From Rhodospirillales bacterium (lineage in GTDB: Bacteria; Pseudomonadota; Alphaproteobacteria; UBA828): a stretch of 64,000 bases of DNA. Below, in pieces: positions 1-10,341 of the stretch (position 1 is the stretch's first letter; each line of letters starts with the position of its first letter). The DNA is taken from the NCBI GenBank assembly GCA_028818855.1, contig JAPPMY010000259.1, forward strand, positions 1-64,000, written 5' to 3'. Made by a program: the position numbers and the translations under genes. A model generated the notes under the pieces. That model had not been told where the DNA came from. It did no database searches and saw only the letters and a program-made list of their open reading frames with translations.

Positions 1-2
1 CC

Positions 3-137
3 GGGCATCCCGCCAACAAGCGCCTGCACCTCGCCATCGGGACCCACAGCCACCTTAACGCCTTCGGCATCGACTGGAACGACGCGGCCGGCGGCCACAA
101 CGGCCACTACGCTCCGTTCGACTGGCGGCCGAACTGA
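3..137 (+). CDS. C-terminal fragment of an unrecognised protein (cut by window edge)
   Basis: Only the last 44 codons are inside the window, ending at a TGA at 135-137. The readable tail is rich in His, Gly and Asn, with a THSHLNAFGIDW stretch and a terminal YAPFDWRPN. I do not recognise the family. The frame is open to the left edge, and the next gene is convergent 24 nt away, so this is probably the true end of a real gene. Function cannot be given. Confidence 0.45.
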   Translation, partial: GHPANKRLHLAIGTHSHLNAFGIDWNDAAGGHNGHYAPFDWRPN

Positions 138-161
138 TCGAGGGCCGACCGGCGGCAGGAA

Positions 162-875
162 CTAACGGGCGCAGGCCTCGATCAGCGATCGGAAGATCAG
201 CGCATCGCCAGGGTCGATCGCGTATTCCGGGTGCCACTGCACGCCGATGAACCAGCGGTGCGCCGGATCCTCGATGCCTTCGATCACCCCGTCCGGCGCC
301 AGCGCATTGACCGTGAGGCCGGGCGCCGCCTCGGCGACGGCCTGGTGATGGGCGCTGTTCACCTGCATGGTCGCGTCGCCGACGATCCCCCGCAGCCGGC
401 TTTCGGCTTCCAGCGAAACAGCGTGGCCCGGCTCGGTGCGGGGATTGGGCTGCTCGTGGGCGAGCGCGTCCGGCACCGCGTCGGGGATGTGCTGGATGAG
501 GGTGCCGCCCAGCGCTACGTTCATGAGCTGCTGGCCGCCGCAGATGCCGAGGGAGGGCACCGATGAGCCGTGGGCGGCGCGGGTGATGGCAAGCTCGAAG
601 GCGGTGCGGCGGTCTTTGGTGGTGACGGTCTCGTGGCGCGTTGCGGCGCCGAAAAGGGCGGGGTCCACGTCGAAGGCGCCGCCGGTGATGACGAGGCCGT
701 CCACGATGTCCAGGTAGCGCTCCGCAAGCTCCGGCGCGTGCGGCAGCGCGATCGGGATTCCGCCGGCGGCTGCGATCGCCTTGCAGTAGTTCTCGCGAAT
801 CGCGTACCAGGGTTCGCCGGAATAGCCGCCAGGCGGCTCGATATCGAGGGTAAGGCCGATGACAGGCTGCGCCAT
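162..875 (-). CDS. Class I glutamine amidotransferase-like hydrolase (peptidase C26, PuuD type)
   Basis: A 237-residue protein of the gamma-glutamyl-GABA hydrolase family, which cleaves gamma-glutamyl bonds, for example in putrescine breakdown. The nucleophile elbow GICGGQQ places the catalytic Cys at 112, and the HPE motif gives His215 and Glu217, completing the triad. Length matches the family (about 240). I chose the ATG at 873-875 because the family begins just before this PVIGLT strand; the open frame extends upstream through non-homologous residues. It is divergent from tadA. No other putrescine-pathway gene is visible, so the substrate is not fixed. Confidence 0.85.
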   Translation of the reverse strand: MAQPVIGLTLDIEPPGGYSGEPWYAIRENYCKAIAAAGGIPIALPHAPELAERYLDIVDGLVITGGAFDVDPALFGAATRHETVTTKDRRTAFELAITRAAHGSSVPSLGICGGQQLMNVALGGTLIQHIPDAVPDALAHEQPNPRTEPGHAVSLEAESRLRGIVGDATMQVNSAHHQAVAEAAPGLTVNALAPDGVIEGIEDPAHRWFIGVQWHPEYAIDPGDALIFRSLIEACAR

Positions 876-990
876 CCGCCGACTGTAGGAGTGCTGCCGA
901 CACGTCGCAACCGGATGGGCGCTCGGCCAGGTCTTGAGCGTTGCCGCGTCCGCGCTTGACCCGCGCGAGTGCCAGTCGGACTCTGCACCC

Positions 991-1449
991 ATGACAGGTG
1001 ACGAGCCCTCCCCAATGGACCTTGCCATGGCGGAAGCCGAAGCGGCCGGCGGTCGTGGCGAGGTGCCGGTGGGGGCCGTCGTGGTCGACGGGCGGACCGG
1101 CGACGTGTTGGCGCGGGCCGGCAACGCGGTGGAAGCCCGGCACGATCCGACAGCGCACGCCGAGATGCTGGCCATCCGCGCTGCCGCCGCCCGGCATGGC
1201 ACGGCGCGCCTCGTGGACTGCGATATCTACGTCACGCTGGAGCCCTGCGCCATGTGCGCCCAGGCCATCGCCTTCGCCCGGCTGCGGCGGGTCTACTTCG
1301 GCGCGGCCGACCCCAAGGGCGGCGGTGTCGAGCACGGCGCGCGCATCTTCGACCAGCCCACCTGCCACCACCGGCCCGAGGTCATCGGCGGCATACAGGA
1401 GAGCCGCGCCGGCGAGCTTCTCCGAGGCTTCTTCAAGGAGCGCCGCTAG
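991..1449 (+). CDS. tadA: tRNA-specific adenosine deaminase TadA
   Basis: Deaminates the wobble adenosine of tRNA-Arg(ACG) to inosine in the cytoplasm. The zinc site is complete: His56 and catalytic Glu58 in the HAE motif, and Cys86/Cys89 in PCAMC. The protein is 152 residues, the usual size. The start at 991 gives a short N-terminal tail; an in-frame ATG at 1015 is also possible and would start closer to the first helix. It stands alone, divergent from the C26 hydrolase and about 80 nt before ndk. Confidence 0.92.
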   Translation: MTGDEPSPMDLAMAEAEAAGGRGEVPVGAVVVDGRTGDVLARAGNAVEARHDPTAHAEMLAIRAAAARHGTARLVDCDIYVTLEPCAMCAQAIAFARLRRVYFGAADPKGGGVEHGARIFDQPTCHHRPEVIGGIQESRAGELLRGFFKERR

Positions 1450-1473
1450 CCTGCCGCCGCCACGCCAGCGCCG

Positions 1474-1501
1474 TTGCCGGCCGGGTGCCCAGTCTCTATA
1501 A
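1474..1501 (+). promoter_or_regulatory. Predicted sigma-70 promoter of ndk
   Basis: TTGCCG at 1474-1479 and CTATAA at 1496-1501, 16 nt apart, lie 31 nt before the ndk start. A GGGGGAG ribosome binding site follows at about 1521. Pattern match only. Confidence 0.45.
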
Positions 1502-1532
1502 GGGCCAGCCGTCACAGCACGGGGGAGAACCC

Positions 1533-1955
1533 ATGGCGACCCAGCGCACCCTTTCGATCATCAAGCCCGATGCCACCCGCCGCAACCTCACCGGCGCCAT
1601 CAACAAGCGCTTTGAGGAGGCCGGATTGGCCATCGTGGCCCAGCGCCGGGTCAGGCTGACGGACGCACAGGCCCGCGCCTTCTACGCGGTCCACAGGGAG
1701 CGCGCGTTCTACGACGACCTCTGCGCATTCATGACCTCGGGCCCCGTGGTGGTTCAGGTGCTGGAGGGCGAGAACGCGGTCGAGGCCAACCGCACGATCA
1801 TGGGCGCGACCAACCCGGCCAACGCCGATGCCGGCACCATCCGCAAGGATTTCGGCGAGTCCGTGGAGGCCAACTCCGTGCACGGCTCGGACTCGCCCGA
1901 GAACGCGGCCATCGAGATCGCCTTCTTCTTCGCGGAGACCGACATCGTCGGCTGA
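1533..1955 (+). CDS. ndk: Nucleoside diphosphate kinase
   Basis: Transfers the gamma-phosphate of ATP to nucleoside diphosphates by a ping-pong mechanism through a phosphohistidine. The 140-residue protein has the typical N-terminus with Lys11 and the active-site His117 inside NSVHGSDS. Length and ends match the family exactly. The ATG at 1533 is preceded by GGGGGAG. It appears monocistronic, with its own promoter upstream and a leader region with repeats downstream before clpS. Confidence 0.97.
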   Translation: MATQRTLSIIKPDATRRNLTGAINKRFEEAGLAIVAQRRVRLTDAQARAFYAVHRERAFYDDLCAFMTSGPVVVQVLEGENAVEANRTIMGATNPANADAGTIRKDFGESVEANSVHGSDSPENAAIEIAFFFAETDIVG

Positions 1956-1998
1956 ACCTGCGGCCGGCCGGGCCGTCCAGCGCGCCGGGCCTCCATGC

Positions 1999-2004
1999 TA
2001 TAGT
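1999..2004 (+). promoter_or_regulatory. Possible -10 element upstream of clpS
   Basis: TATAGT at 1999-2004 is the only good -10-like hexamer in the ndk-clpS gap. No convincing -35 lies 16-18 nt upstream. Weak call. Confidence 0.25.
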
Positions 2005-2037
2005 GGGCGCAGCACGCGCGGCAGTCGTGGGGCGTCG

Positions 2038-2086
2038 TTCGCTCGGCGAACGCAAGATAATGCTTCGCTTGGTGAACGCCAGATGA
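2038..2086 (+). repeat. Two 23-nt direct repeats in the clpS leader
   Basis: Copies at 2038-2060 and 2064-2086 agree at 19 of 23 positions and are separated by 3 nt. The first contains a perfect inverted repeat GTTCGC/GCGAAC (2037-2042 and 2046-2051); the second keeps it with one G-U-compatible change. The array ends 8 nt before the clpS start codon, so it lies over the ribosome binding region and could fold in the mRNA leader. Confidence 0.7.
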
Positions 2087-2094
2087 AGTGAGCA

Positions 2095-2421
2095 ATGTCG
2101 GATCAACGGACACCGGGTCGGCCGGGCGACGATTCCTCGGTCATCACCAAGTCCCGCAGCGAGACCAAGAAGCCTTCGATGTACAAGGTCTTGCTGTTGA
2201 ACGACGACTACACGCCGATGGAGTTCGTGGTCATTGTGCTGATGCGCTTTTTCGGTATGGACGAGCAACGCGCGACCACGATCATGCTGCACGTGCATCG
2301 GCGCGGCGTCGGCGTCTGCGGTGTCTATTCCTACGAAGTTGCGGAGACCAAGGTGAAGCAGGTCTGTGACTTCGCGCGGCGCAACGAGCACCCGCTTCAG
2401 TGCACGATGGAAAAGGAGTAG
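2095..2421 (+). CDS. clpS: ClpS adaptor of the ClpAP protease
   Basis: Binds proteins with destabilising N-terminal residues and delivers them to ClpAP. The 108-residue protein has a flexible N-terminal tail of about 28 residues, then the folded domain with the N-degron pocket: Asn36-Asp37 in [12 protein letters not shown] and His68 in MLHVHRRG. It lies 2 nt upstream of clpA, as in most proteobacteria, and is surely co-transcribed with it. A repeat pair sits in its leader. Confidence 0.96.
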   Translation: MSDQRTPGRPGDDSSVITKSRSETKKPSMYKVLLLNDDYTPMEFVVIVLMRFFGMDEQRATTIMLHVHRRGVGVCGVYSYEVAETKVKQVCDFARRNEHPLQCTMEKE

Positions 2422-2423
2422 CC

Positions 2424-4766
<2,343 letters not shown>

Positions 4767-4784
4767 ACGCCTGAACTTCGCGCG

Positions 4785-5930
4785 GTGCCCATCCCCTTCC
4801 TCACCGGGCTGAGGGTCCTCGACCTCAGCCAGTACATTCCTGGGCCGTACGGGACGCTCATTCTCGCCGACCTCGGGGCCGACGTGATCAAGGTCGAGCC
4901 GCCGGGCGGCGAGCCCATGCGGGGCGTGGGACCGAAGGACGAGTCCGGCGTCTCGGTCTGGTACCGGATGGTGAACGGCGGCAAGACGGTGGTCGAGATC
5001 GACCTCAAGTCCGAGGACGGAAAGCGCGACTTCCGCGCGCTCGTGGAGCAGTCGGATGCCTTCCTCGAATCCTACCGGCCGGGCGTGCTCGACCGTCTCG
5101 GCTTCGGCCATGCGGCGCTGCACGAGATGAATCCCGGCATCGTCTCGTGCTCACTCTCCGGCTGGGGGCTGGAGGGGCCCTACCGGCTTCGGGGCGGGCA
5201 CGACATCAATTACATGGGCCTGATGGGCGGGCTGGAGCGCTCCGGCGTGCCCGAGCGGCCGGTGGTCTCCTTCCCGCCGACCGCCGACTTCGCGTCCGGC
5301 ATGCAGGCCGCGCTCAGCATCATGGGCGGGCTCCTGGGCCGCAGCCGCAACGATGAGGGGCGGGGCGCCACCATCGACGTCAGTATCGCCGAGACCGTAT
5401 TGCCCTGGCAGGTGTGGGCGCTGAACGGTCTCTTCCACAAGGAGTGGGACGCCCAGCGCGCGGCGCAGTTCCCGAACGGGGGCGCGGCCTTCTACAACAT
5501 CTACGAGACGAGCGACGACCGCTTCATCACGCTCGGCGCGCTCGAGGACAAGTTCTGGGCCAACTTCTGCACCGCCTGCGGCCGGCCCGAGTGGATCGCG
5601 CGCCAGTGGGAGCCCCGGCCTCAGGAGGCGCTGATCGGCGAGGTCGCCGCCTTCGTCCGCGCGCACACGCTCGCCGACATGAACCGGATGATGGAAGGCG
5701 TCGACTGCTGCTACGAGCCGGTGCATCGGCTCAAGGACGTGCCGGAGCATCCCCAGATCAAGGCGCGGCAGATGCTGCGCCGGCACGACACGCCGACGCC
5801 GGCCTACGAGATTCTCTTCCCTGGCTGGATCGACGGCGAGCCTCCGCCGCCGCGCCCGTCCGTGGAGTACCAGGCCGCGCCCGACGTGCTCGCCCGCTGG
5901 AGCGACTCGACGGGACTCGCCGCATCATGA
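4785..5930 (+). CDS. CaiB/BaiF family CoA transferase, alpha-methylacyl-CoA racemase-like
   Basis: Family III CoA-transferase fold, 381 residues from a GTG start. The sequence carries the residues used by alpha-methylacyl-CoA racemases rather than only the transferase Asp: His139-Asp140 in GHDINY, Asp168 in TADFAS and Glu254 in ALEDKFW. Racemases invert the 2-methyl centre of branched acyl-CoAs so they can enter beta-oxidation. The stop overlaps the gatC start (ATGA), so it is translated in one operon with gatCAB, a link with no obvious functional reason. Other CaiB-type acyl-CoA activities remain possible. Confidence 0.8.
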   Translation: MPIPFLTGLRVLDLSQYIPGPYGTLILADLGADVIKVEPPGGEPMRGVGPKDESGVSVWYRMVNGGKTVVEIDLKSEDGKRDFRALVEQSDAFLESYRPGVLDRLGFGHAALHEMNPGIVSCSLSGWGLEGPYRLRGGHDINYMGLMGGLERSGVPERPVVSFPPTADFASGMQAALSIMGGLLGRSRNDEGRGATIDVSIAETVLPWQVWALNGLFHKEWDAQRAAQFPNGGAAFYNIYETSDDRFITLGALEDKFWANFCTACGRPEWIARQWEPRPQEALIGEVAAFVRAHTLADMNRMMEGVDCCYEPVHRLKDVPEHPQIKARQMLRRHDTPTPAYEILFPGWIDGEPPPPRPSVEYQAAPDVLARWSDSTGLAAS

Positions 5931-6214
5931 CCATCGACAAGGACACCGTGGTGCGGATCGCCCGGCTCTCGCGCATCGCCATGGAGGACGACGCGCTGGA
6001 GCCGATGGCGGAGGAGCTGAACGGCATACTCGCCTGGGTCGAGCAACTGGGCGAGGTCGATACCGAGGGCGTGGAGCCGATGACCGGCGCCATCGCCGCG
6101 ACGCTGCCGCAGCGCGACGACAGCGCGGAGGCCGGTGCGCCGACCGACGACCTGCTCGCCAACGCGCCGGAGGCCGAGGACGGCTTCTTCGTCGTGCCCA
6201 GGGTGGTCGAGTGA
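5927..6214 (+). CDS. gatC: Asp-tRNA(Asn)/Glu-tRNA(Gln) amidotransferase subunit C
   Basis: A 95-residue subunit that stabilises GatA-GatB in the complex that amidates misacylated tRNAs. It shows the family pattern: an N-terminal helix with [10 protein letters not shown], a central helix ending ILAWVEQL, and a C-terminal VVPRVVE tail. The start overlaps the preceding stop by 4 nt, and its own stop overlaps the gatA start (GTGA), indicating translational coupling. Confidence 0.96.
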   Translation: MTIDKDTVVRIARLSRIAMEDDALEPMAEELNGILAWVEQLGEVDTEGVEPMTGAIAATLPQRDDSAEAGAPTDDLLANAPEAEDGFFVVPRVVE

Positions 6215-7698
6215 GCGATCTCACCCGGCTCACCATCGCCACGGCGCGCGCAGGGCTCGCCGCGCGCGACTACTCCGCGCGCGAGCTGGTGGACGCGCAC
6301 ATCGCGGCGATCGAAGGCGGCCGCGACCTCAACGCCTTCGTCGCCGAGACGTTCGACCAGGCGCGCGCCGGGGCGGATGCTGCCGATCGGCGCATCGCGG
6401 CGGGCGACGGGCGGCTGCTCGAGGGCATCCCCCTCGCCATCAAGGACCTGTTCTGCACGCGGGGCGTCCGCAGCCAGGCCTGCTCCAGGATCCTCGACGG
6501 CTTCGAGCCTCCCTACGAATCCACCGTCACCGCCAACCTGTGGGCCGCGGGCGCGCTCATGCTGGGCAAGACCAACATGGACGAGTTCGCCATGGGCTCC
6601 GCCAACGTGACCAGCGCCGACGGCCCGGTGATCAACCCCTGGCGGCGCGAGGGCGACGACAAGTCGCTGGTGCCGGGCGGCAGCTCCGGCGGCTCGGCGG
6701 CGGCGGTGGCCGCGGGGCTCGCCCTGGGTGCCACCGGGACTGATACCGGCGGCTCGATCCGCCAGCCGGGGGCCTTCTGCGGCATCGTCGGCATGAAGCC
6801 GACCTACGGCCGCTGCTCGCGCTGGGGGATGATCGCCTTCGCCTCCTCGCTCGACCAGGCGGGGCCGCTCACGCGGACGGTCGAGGATGCGGCGCTGATG
6901 CTGCAGGCGATGGCGGGCCACGACCCCAGGGACTCGACCTCCATCGACCGCCCGGTGCCCGACTATGCCGCGAGCCTCACGGGCGACGTGCGCGACCTCA
7001 CCATCGGCGTGCCGGCGGAGTATCGGATGGAGGGTATGCCGGCGGAGATCGAGGCGCTCTGGGAAGAGGGCGTGCGCTGGTTCCGTGACGCGGGTGCCAC
7101 GGTCATCGACATCTCGCTGCCGCTCACGAAGTACGCGCTGCCCACCTATTACATCGTGGCGCCGGCGGAGGCGTCCTCCAACCTCGCGCGCTACGACGGC
7201 GTCCGCTACGGGCTGCGCGTGGAGGGGGACGATCCGACCGAGATGTACGCGAGGACGCGGGCGGCTGGCTTCGGCCGCGAGGTCAAGCGGCGCATCCTCA
7301 TCGGCACCTACGTTCTCTCCGCCGGCTACTACGACGCCTACTACCTGAAGGCGCAGAAGGTGCGGACCCTCATCGCGCGCGACTTCGAGACCGCGTTCGA
7401 GAGCGTGGACGCGGTGCTGACGCCGACAGCGCCGTTCGCGGCCTTCGCCATCGGCGAGAAGATGGACGACCCCATCGCCATGTACCTGAACGACGTGTTC
7501 ACGGTGCCGGCGAGCCTCGCGGGCCTGCCTGCGATCTCGGTCCCGGCGGGGCTCACGGGCGACGGGCTGCCGCTTGGGCTCCACCTGATCGCGCGGCCCT
7601 TCGACGAGCCGACGCTCTTCCGCGCGGCAGGGGTGCTGGAAGGCGCTGCCGGTTTCAGCCATCGCCCGCCTGTGCACGGGGCTGGAGGAGCGGTATGA
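6211..7698 (+). CDS. gatA: Asp-tRNA(Asn)/Glu-tRNA(Gln) amidotransferase subunit A
   Basis: Glutaminase subunit of the amidotransferase. The amidase-signature triad is intact: Lys78 (AIKDLF), Ser158 (PGGSSGG) and nucleophile Ser182 (DTGGSIRQP), with the usual 24-residue spacing between the serines. It is 495 residues, starts at a GTG that overlaps gatC, and ends in an ATGA overlap with gatB. It is clearly GatA and not one of the two other amidases of this window, because of its context and its [11 protein letters not shown] segment. Confidence 0.97.
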   Translation: MSDLTRLTIATARAGLAARDYSARELVDAHIAAIEGGRDLNAFVAETFDQARAGADAADRRIAAGDGRLLEGIPLAIKDLFCTRGVRSQACSRILDGFEPPYESTVTANLWAAGALMLGKTNMDEFAMGSANVTSADGPVINPWRREGDDKSLVPGGSSGGSAAAVAAGLALGATGTDTGGSIRQPGAFCGIVGMKPTYGRCSRWGMIAFASSLDQAGPLTRTVEDAALMLQAMAGHDPRDSTSIDRPVPDYAASLTGDVRDLTIGVPAEYRMEGMPAEIEALWEEGVRWFRDAGATVIDISLPLTKYALPTYYIVAPAEASSNLARYDGVRYGLRVEGDDPTEMYARTRAAGFGREVKRRILIGTYVLSAGYYDAYYLKAQKVRTLIARDFETAFESVDAVLTPTAPFAAFAIGEKMDDPIAMYLNDVFTVPASLAGLPAISVPAGLTGDGLPLGLHLIARPFDEPTLFRAAGVLEGAAGFSHRPPVHGAGGAV

Positions 7699-9170
7699 GC
7701 GCAGGCGGCTACCGGATCGCGGGCCAAAGCGGCGACTGGGAGATCGCTGTTGGACTCGAGGTCCACGCCCAGGTCATCTCGGAGGCCAAGCTCTTCTCGT
7801 CGGCGCCCACCGCCTTCGGCGCCGAGCCCAACAGCCAGGTCTCGCTCGTCGATGCCGCGATGCCCGGCATGCTGCCGGTGATCAACCGCCACTGCGTGAC
7901 CCAGGCCGTGCGCACCGGGCTTGCGCTGGAAGCCGAGATCAACCTGACCTCGGTGTTCGACCGCAAGAACTATTTCTACCCCGACCTGCCGCCCGGCTAT
8001 CAGATCTCCCAGTACTCGCGTCCCATCGTGGGCGAGGGCCGGGTCGTGCTCGACCTCGAGGACGGCGCGCAGCGGACCATCGGCATCACCCGGCTGCACC
8101 TGGAGATGGACGCGGGAAAGAGCATCCACGACCGCCGCGCGGACGCCACCTGCGTGGACCTCAACCGCGCCGGTGTCGCGCTGATGGAGATCGTCTCCGA
8201 GCCCGACATCAGGAGCCCCGACGAGGCCGGCCTTTACCTGCGCAAGCTGCGCTCGATCCTGCGCTACATCGGCACCTGCGACGGCAACATGGAGCAGGGC
8301 TCGCTGCGGGCCGACGTCAACGTCTCGGTGCGCCGGCCGGGCGAGGCGCTGGGCACGCGCTGCGAGGTCAAGAACCTCAACTCCGTCCGCTTCGTCATGA
8401 GGGCGATCGAGATCGAGGCACAGCGCCAGGTCGCCGTCCTGGAAGGGGGCGGCGTCATCGAGCTGGAGACCCGCCTGTTCGATCCCGAGCGCGGCGAGAC
8501 ACGCTCCATGCGGTCCAAGGAGGAGGCCCACGACTACCGCTACTTCCCCGATCCCGACCTGCTGCCGCTCACCCTCGACCCCGCCTGGGTGGACGAACAG
8601 CGCGCGGCTCTGCCCGAGCTGCCCGACGCGAGGAAGGCGCGGTTCGTGGCGGACTACGGCCTTTCCGCCTACGACGCCGGCGTGCTGGTGGCGGAGCGCG
8701 AGATCGCGGAATACTTCGAGGCGGTGGCCGCAGGGGGCAACGGCAAGCGCGACGGCAAGCAGGCCGCCAACTGGGTCACGGGCACGCTCTTCGGCGCGCT
8801 CAACCGGGCCGGCATCGGGATCGGGCAGAGCCCGGTCTCCGCCGCGGCCCTCGGGGCGCTGATCGACCGGGTGGCGGACGGCACCGTCTCCAACCGCGCG
8901 GCCAAGGACGTGTTCGAGGCCATGGTCTCGACGGGGAAGGACGTCGACACCATTATCGAGGAGAAGGGGCTCCGCCAGGTGAGCGACACCGGCGCCATCG
9001 AGGCGCTGGTGGAGCAGGTCGTCGCCGGGAACCCCGACAAGGTGGTGGACTACCGCGGCGGCAAGACGAAGCTCATGGGCTGGTTCGTCGGCCAGGTGAT
9101 GAAGGCGTCCGGCGGCAAGGCCAACCCGAAGGCGGTCAACGCGGCGTTGCGGGCGAAGCTCGACGAATAG
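7695..9170 (+). CDS. gatB: Asp-tRNA(Asn)/Glu-tRNA(Gln) amidotransferase subunit B
   Basis: The subunit that binds tRNA and activates the misacyl group. The 491-residue protein shows GLEVHAQ near residue 18, the catalytic-domain signature [14 protein letters not shown], and the C-terminal YqeY-like domain ending in [13 protein letters not shown]. It is last in the racemase-gatC-gatA-gatB unit and is followed at once by an 18-bp perfect palindrome. Confidence 0.97.
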   Translation: MSAGGYRIAGQSGDWEIAVGLEVHAQVISEAKLFSSAPTAFGAEPNSQVSLVDAAMPGMLPVINRHCVTQAVRTGLALEAEINLTSVFDRKNYFYPDLPPGYQISQYSRPIVGEGRVVLDLEDGAQRTIGITRLHLEMDAGKSIHDRRADATCVDLNRAGVALMEIVSEPDIRSPDEAGLYLRKLRSILRYIGTCDGNMEQGSLRADVNVSVRRPGEALGTRCEVKNLNSVRFVMRAIEIEAQRQVAVLEGGGVIELETRLFDPERGETRSMRSKEEAHDYRYFPDPDLLPLTLDPAWVDEQRAALPELPDARKARFVADYGLSAYDAGVLVAEREIAEYFEAVAAGGNGKRDGKQAANWVTGTLFGALNRAGIGIGQSPVSAAALGALIDRVADGTVSNRAAKDVFEAMVSTGKDVDTIIEEKGLRQVSDTGAIEALVEQVVAGNPDKVVDYRGGKTKLMGWFVGQVMKASGGKANPKAVNAALRAKLDE

Positions 9171-9188
9171 GCGGCCGGCGCCGGCCGC
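9171..9188 (+). terminator. Perfect GC palindrome after gatB
   Basis: GCGGCCGGC at 9171-9179 is followed directly by its reverse complement at 9180-9188, starting one base after the gatB stop. It can fold with a small loop. No T-tract follows, so it may terminate weakly or act as an mRNA 3' stabiliser. Confidence 0.4.
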
Positions 9189-9205
9189 GCAGACGGGATT
9201 GACGC

Positions 9206-10126
9206 ATGTTCCTGCCGCTCAGGGACGACAATCCACTTCACCGGATCGGCTTCCAGTTCGTGACGGTGGCGCTGATCGCCGCCTGCACCATCGTCTGGAT
9301 CGTCCAGGCCATCGGCGGCGATCAGTTCGATTCCGAGCTGATCTTCCGCCTCGGCATGATCCCGGTGACGGTGCTGGGCGAACTGCGGCGCGAGCCCGAC
9401 ATGGTGACCGTGACGCCTTGGCTCACCATCGTCACGTCGATGTTCCTGCACGGGGGCTTCTGGCACCTGTTCGGGAACATGATGTATCTCTGGATTTTCG
9501 GGGACAACGTCGAAGACGCGATGGGCCACTGGCGCTTCGCGATCTTCTACCTGCTGTGCGGCGCGGTGGCTGGGCTGACTCACGCCGCCGTCGAGCCCGC
9601 CTCGCAGATCCCCACCATCGGCGCGAGCGGCGCGGTCTCGGGCGTGCTCGGCGCCTACTTCGTGCTGCACCCGAGGCGGGGAGTCTGGATCCTCGTCTTC
9701 TTCATGCCGATCCGCTTCCCCGCCTGGGCCGTGCTCGGGGTCTGGATCGGCTATCAGGTGATCAACGCGCTCACCGCAGGCCCGGCCGGCGGCGGGGTCG
9801 CGTGGTACGCCCACATCGGCGGCTTCGCTGCAGGCGCGCTGCTGGTGGTGCCGCTCAAGAAGCGCGGCGTGCCGCTCTTCGACCGCGGTCTCGTCCGCTC
9901 CCGCCGGCGCACGCCCTACCAGCCGCCGCCCGAGGCCGAGACCCCCGGAATGGGACCGTGGGAGGAGCCGCCCATCGATGAGGTCCCTGATCCCGAGGCC
10001 GACGGCGATGCGCCCTGGGAGGAACCGCCCGCTGCGCGACCCAACGGCGGCGATCCGCAGGATCGCGGCGGCGCACGCGGCCCTTGGGGCCGGCGCCCCC
10101 GAGGCCCCTGGTCGCGGAGGGATTGA
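9206..10126 (+). CDS. Rhomboid-family intramembrane serine protease
   Basis: Cleaves transmembrane helices of other proteins inside the membrane. The 306-residue protein has six predicted membrane segments between residues 15 and 220. The catalytic dyad is Ser141 in GASGAVSG and His203 in YAHIGGF, and the N-terminal half carries the HGGFWHLFGNM motif of the family. After about residue 220 a cytoplasmic tail of 85 residues follows, rich in Pro, Arg, Asp and Gly and unlike a folded domain. Substrate unknown. The next small gene starts 3 nt after its stop. Confidence 0.9.
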   Translation: MFLPLRDDNPLHRIGFQFVTVALIAACTIVWIVQAIGGDQFDSELIFRLGMIPVTVLGELRREPDMVTVTPWLTIVTSMFLHGGFWHLFGNMMYLWIFGDNVEDAMGHWRFAIFYLLCGAVAGLTHAAVEPASQIPTIGASGAVSGVLGAYFVLHPRRGVWILVFFMPIRFPAWAVLGVWIGYQVINALTAGPAGGGVAWYAHIGGFAAGALLVVPLKKRGVPLFDRGLVRSRRRTPYQPPPEAETPGMGPWEEPPIDEVPDPEADGDAPWEEPPAARPNGGDPQDRGGARGPWGRRPRGPWSRRD

Positions 10127-10129
10127 GGC

Positions 10130-10336
10130 GTGAGCACGGGGAAGAAGAGCGACTACTTCGCTGAGCGCATCCGGGCGGAGCTTGCCTTCGCGCGCTCGCG
10201 CGGCGCGCGCGATGCGGACGCGCTGGCCCGGCACCTCAACGCCCGCGGCTTCCTCACCCGCGACGGGCGGCGCTGGACGCCTGAGGACGTCGAGGCCGCG
10301 ACCCGCCGGCGGCCCAGGCCCGAGCCGGGAGGTTGA
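10130..10336 (+). CDS. Small basic protein with a recombinase-like helix-turn-helix segment
   Basis: A 68-residue protein from a GTG 3 nt after the rhomboid stop, with GGAGGG upstream. The segment LARHLNARGFLTRDGRRWTP resembles the stretch in serine recombinase and resolvase domains where a helix-turn-helix meets the DNA, but no catalytic domain is present. It may be a free-standing DNA-binding peptide or a conserved alphaproteobacterial hypothetical protein. Its tight coupling to the rhomboid gene argues that it is real. It ends 5 nt from the convergent hydantoinase gene. Confidence 0.6.
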   Translation: MSTGKKSDYFAERIRAELAFARSRGARDADALARHLNARGFLTRDGRRWTPEDVEAATRRRPRPEPGG

Positions 10337-10341
10337 CCCCG

